A stretch of 64,000 nt of DNA from Copromyces sp. CBS 386.78. Its lineage: Eukaryota; Ascomycota; Sordariomycetes; Sordariales; Sordariaceae. The notes under the pieces were generated by a model that ran no database searches, was not told the DNA's origin, and saw only the letters and a program-made list of their open reading frames with translations. Positions 61,656-64,000 of the stretch are shown here, one piece after another; positions within the stretch are counted from its first letter, which is position 1, and every line of letters starts with the position of its first letter. The stretch is from the NCBI GenBank assembly GCA_030685235.1, contig MU839108.1:62001-126000 (forward strand). Direction: 5' to 3'. Both the position numbers and the translations under genes were made by a program.

Positions 61656-62912
61656 TTACTGCTGACCAAGTACTTCCTGCACGACCTTGATGACCTGGTC
61701 GTGGACCGCAGCAGGCGCCGCGATGACACCCTTATTCTCAGCCAACGTGCGGCCGACACTGAAGTCCAGACGGTTTCCATTCACGTCGGTGACCTGTCCG
61801 CCAGCCTCGCGCACAATCAGGTCTCCGGCAGCGTGATCCCAGATCTTCTCCTGGTAAGACTTGGAAGTAGGCAGACGGAGGTAGATATCACCCGCGCCGC
61901 GAGCAATAGAGCCGTACTTGGCCTGGGAGTCCATCCGTACACTAGGCCTGGTGATGCCGAGCTTCTTCGCAATCTGTCCAGCCACGCCCTGATCCGAGTG
62001 ACCCGCCTCCACGCTCTCGCAGAAGCTCGCGTTGGACATCTCAGTGATAGGCTTCATCGCAATAGGCTTGCCCTCCGCAAGACCGGCGGTGCCCAGGGGT
62101 CTGCTGGTCGCGCCCTGGCCCTGAACAGCCGAGAAGATGACGCCCCTGCCCTCGTCGGTGGCGTTGGTGCCGATATCCGCAGTCAACGGCGCAGCGTCGT
62201 CCACAGGCAGGTTCGGGCAGCCGAGAACGCCGACCTTGACATCACCGTCCACCATCAGTCCCAAGCACACGGCATACTGTCCACCACGCAGGAAGCCCTT
62301 GGTGCCGTCGATGGGGTCGATAGTCCATATCCTGCCCTTGGCGCCGCCCTTGCTGTTGCCCTGGTCGATGATCTCCAGCATGGCATCGGCATCCTTGATG
62401 GCACCGCCGAGAAGCTGCTCGGCAGCCTCGTCGTCGAGCTTGGTGGACTTGACGAGCTCCCAGATCTGGTCCCGCAGGGGGGTGTCCTCGCGCAGCTGAG
62501 CGGCCTCCTCCTCGGCCACAATCTCGTCCGAAGGGAAGTTGGCCTTGAGGGCGCTGATGATGAGCGCCTGAGCGCCAAAGTCACCGATGGTCACGGGGGA
62601 CTTGTCGTCCTTGGAGACGGTGCCCTTGGCCTTCTCGTGGAAGACGCGCTTGGTGAGGCGGGCGGCCCGCTGGACGGCGAGCTGAGCCACCTCGAGCTCC
62701 TTTGCGTACTGGGAAGAAGAAGCCATCGTTGTGATTGTTAAACGGCTGGTGGCTGATACTATGGTTCTGGGAAAGAAGGAGGAGATGATTCGGGAAGTGA
62801 AGATAGCCAGGATGAGGACGATGAGGGAGAAAACGAAGAGAATTTTTGAGTAGAAAATATTGGAGGATGTACTTTTCTGCTGCTGTCTGATCTTCTTCTT
62901 ATCCACAGTCAT
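61656..62912 (-). CDS. 3'(2'),5'-bisphosphate nucleotidase (HAL2/MET22 type)
   Basis: The enzyme hydrolyses 3'-phosphoadenosine 5'-phosphate to AMP. It keeps sulfate assimilation and RNA turnover running, and it is the Li+/Na+-sensitive target behind salt tolerance in yeast. One exon encodes 418 residues. Inositol-monophosphatase-fold motifs are intact: SPVTIGDFGAQA, EIVAEEE, the metal-binding DPIDGTKGF (about residues 200-208), the GVLGCPNLP strand, and WDHAAGDLIVREAGG near the end. The first 62 residues include a hydrophobic segment (LFVFSLIVLILAIF) not usual for the family. A second ATG at 62726 (MASSSQYAKELEVAQLAV) would give a 356-residue protein of standard length. Either start may be used, possibly for a membrane-anchored and a soluble form. 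Confidence 0.93.
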   Translation of the reverse strand: MTVDKKKIRQQQKSTSSNIFYSKILFVFSLIVLILAIFTSRIISSFFPRTIVSATSRLTITTMASSSQYAKELEVAQLAVQRAARLTKRVFHEKAKGTVSKDDKSPVTIGDFGAQALIISALKANFPSDEIVAEEEAAQLREDTPLRDQIWELVKSTKLDDEAAEQLLGGAIKDADAMLEIIDQGNSKGGAKGRIWTIDPIDGTKGFLRGGQYAVCLGLMVDGDVKVGVLGCPNLPVDDAAPLTADIGTNATDEGRGVIFSAVQGQGATSRPLGTAGLAEGKPIAMKPITEMSNASFCESVEAGHSDQGVAGQIAKKLGITRPSVRMDSQAKYGSIARGAGDIYLRLPTSKSYQEKIWDHAAGDLIVREAGGQVTDVNGNRLDFSVGRTLAENKGVIAAPAAVHDQVIKVVQEVLGQQ

Positions 62913-63204
62913 TCAGCGGAGAGAGGATCGATGAAACCCAGAGAATTTTGATCCGTAACCGGGGCGGAATATTCAGTTCAAGTTGTTGAGTGGTTGAACT
63001 CTGGATTCTGGTTGTCAAATGTTCCCCGCACTGGTTTTGTAGCGGCGAAGCTGTTGACGTATGACTGCCCTTTTTGTTTTTTTCTTGTCTCCGCAGTGCC
63101 ACCAAGCGCTCCCGTCTTTCCACAAATGCAAACAATAAAATCTCCAGAGCGCTTGTTTACTTTCCTCAATATTTCATCGGGCTCTTGATGCTTCTTCCTT
63201 CGGT
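62913..63204. other. intergenic upstream of HAL2-like gene
   Basis: This is nearly 300 bp of ordinary composition with no convincing gene. It should contain the HAL2-like promoter. Confidence 0.4.
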
Positions 63205-63787
63205 TTGGCACTCCTGAGAGAATGCCCATTCAAAACGGCAATGATGACATGGCTCGGTTCAGGGTCCTTCCATGTTGAATATGGGCACCCATGGATGAGC
63301 CAGGGAGCCCCGAACTCGGAGAGCTCTTCTCCTTGGACTCCATCATCATCACGACGTTCTAATGGGATTTCTATTCCCAGACAAATGCCAATCGATCTGG
63401 ATGACCTCAAAACGAACCACACAACAGCTTATCTTTTGCACCTCCCTATCGATGAAAAGAGGCACCTGGCCGAGGGTCCAACCATTCCATTGCATTCTAT
63501 TTCAACGACCCAACTGAGCTCCGAAAAGCTGCAGCAACCATCCCCTCCGCAGCCTGCCAAGCCAAGTGGCTTGCCTGGATCAACTCCCATTCAACAACTC
63601 AAGGCTCTTCTGGGGACACCATCACACTGGTTGTGCTCAATTGTTGATTTCCTTAATTTGCCTTGGGCTTTCTCAGATATGCGACACTGCCACTCAAAAT
63701 ATTTCACAGCCGCCGACTGATGCTGAAATGAAGGATGCCGAACGAGGGACCAGAGGGCAGGAGGACGGTACCAGTCCTTGTTCATGA
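63205..63787 (+). CDS. doubtful hypothetical gene
   Basis: A 171-codon frame starts at 63205 (MALLRECPFKTAMMTW) and ends at 63720. A second frame beginning near 63470 reads more like protein (FNDPTELRKAAATIPSAA, CQAKWLAWINSHS). It could splice through a short intron ending TTTCTCAG at about 63677 into a tail DTATQNISQPPTDAEMKDAE that ends at 63787. No family was recognised, and the joint between the first and second frame has no clear splice pair. It may be a fast-evolving gene with unresolved exons, or noncoding. Confidence 0.25.
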
Positions 63788-64000
63788 GGAGTTACGACGG
63801 GAAGTCTTCTCGACGATGGTGTGTTGCCCTGCGCTTCAGACTATTGCTCGTCTAGTGCAATCACGCCGACACGACAGTACTTAGTCGAGCTGAAGAGGCC
63901 CTGGCATAACCGAACCGACAGCCTCACGGTGTTGCTGCTCACTTGATCAGTATTGACCAGCCGTCGTGGCGCTCAAGGTTGCTTTCTTTTCTGTCGAGTT
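63788..64000. other. window end, no gene seen
   Basis: The last ~210 bp contain no feature that can be supported. Confidence 0.4.

Noticed and set aside
1..64000. CRISPR arrays, bacterial-type operons, plasmid origins.
   Set aside because: None were seen. Spliced genes and RIP show a fungal nuclear genome.

Overview
The window is nuclear DNA of a filamentous ascomycete, most likely Neurospora or a close Sordariales relative (inference). The signs are compact genes with many 54-100 bp GT...CTAAC-like...AG introns, a Pezizomycotina gene set, and two blocks of extremely AT-rich DNA. In those blocks transposon genes carry C-to-T and G-to-A changes on both strands, the signature of repeat-induced point mutation (RIP).

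Layout. 1-4.0 kb: RIP-degraded DNA with a PIF/Harbinger transposase relic. 4.0-7.3 kb: no convincing gene. 7.3-14.1 kb (-): a Tpr/Mlp1-like nuclear-basket nucleoporin, with an open frame continuing in phase after its stop. 15.5-17.4 kb (-): a cysteine-rich triple-repeat membrane protein with a frame break in its tail. 19.1-19.7 kb (-): a DOPA 4,5-dioxygenase family protein. 20.8-22.0 kb (-): peroxin PEX20. 23.27-47.47 kb: a nested transposon block. 47.7-48.8 kb (+): SEC13. 49.1-51.3 kb (-): a probably mitochondrial alpha/beta-hydrolase-like protein. 52.1-54.4 kb (+): a TOK1-type two-pore potassium channel. 55.4-57.1 kb (+): a secreted, probably GPI-anchored sorbosone/pyranose dehydrogenase-like protein. 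57.5-59.2 kb (-): a KAR5/Tht1-like nuclear fusion protein. 60.3-61.5 kb (+): mitochondrial ribosomal protein uL6m. 61.7-62.9 kb (-): a HAL2/MET22-type bisphosphate nucleotidase. 63.2-63.8 kb: a doubtful hypothetical gene.

The transposon block can be read as a nest. A Fot1/pogo-like DNA transposon (93-bp terminal inverted repeats, TA target duplication) was interrupted inside its transposase by a Ty3/gypsy element (245-bp LTRs, TATAT duplication). That element's integrase is interrupted by a short, partly un-RIPed segment, and into this a second, unusually large Ty3/gypsy element (467-bp LTRs, 13.1 kb) inserted. The large element carries a ~980-codon decayed open frame on the strand opposite to its own pol, which is the most unusual item in the window. 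The whole nest lies in the shared promoter of the divergent PEX20 and SEC13 genes and ends about 220 bp before the SEC13 start codon.

The host genes are unrelated housekeeping or cell-surface genes (nuclear pore, COPII, peroxisome import, mitochondrial translation, nuclear fusion, sulfate/salt metabolism). No biosynthetic cluster or operon-like grouping is visible. Exon boundaries were set by eye from splice consensus, phase and family similarity; no alignment or transcript data were used.
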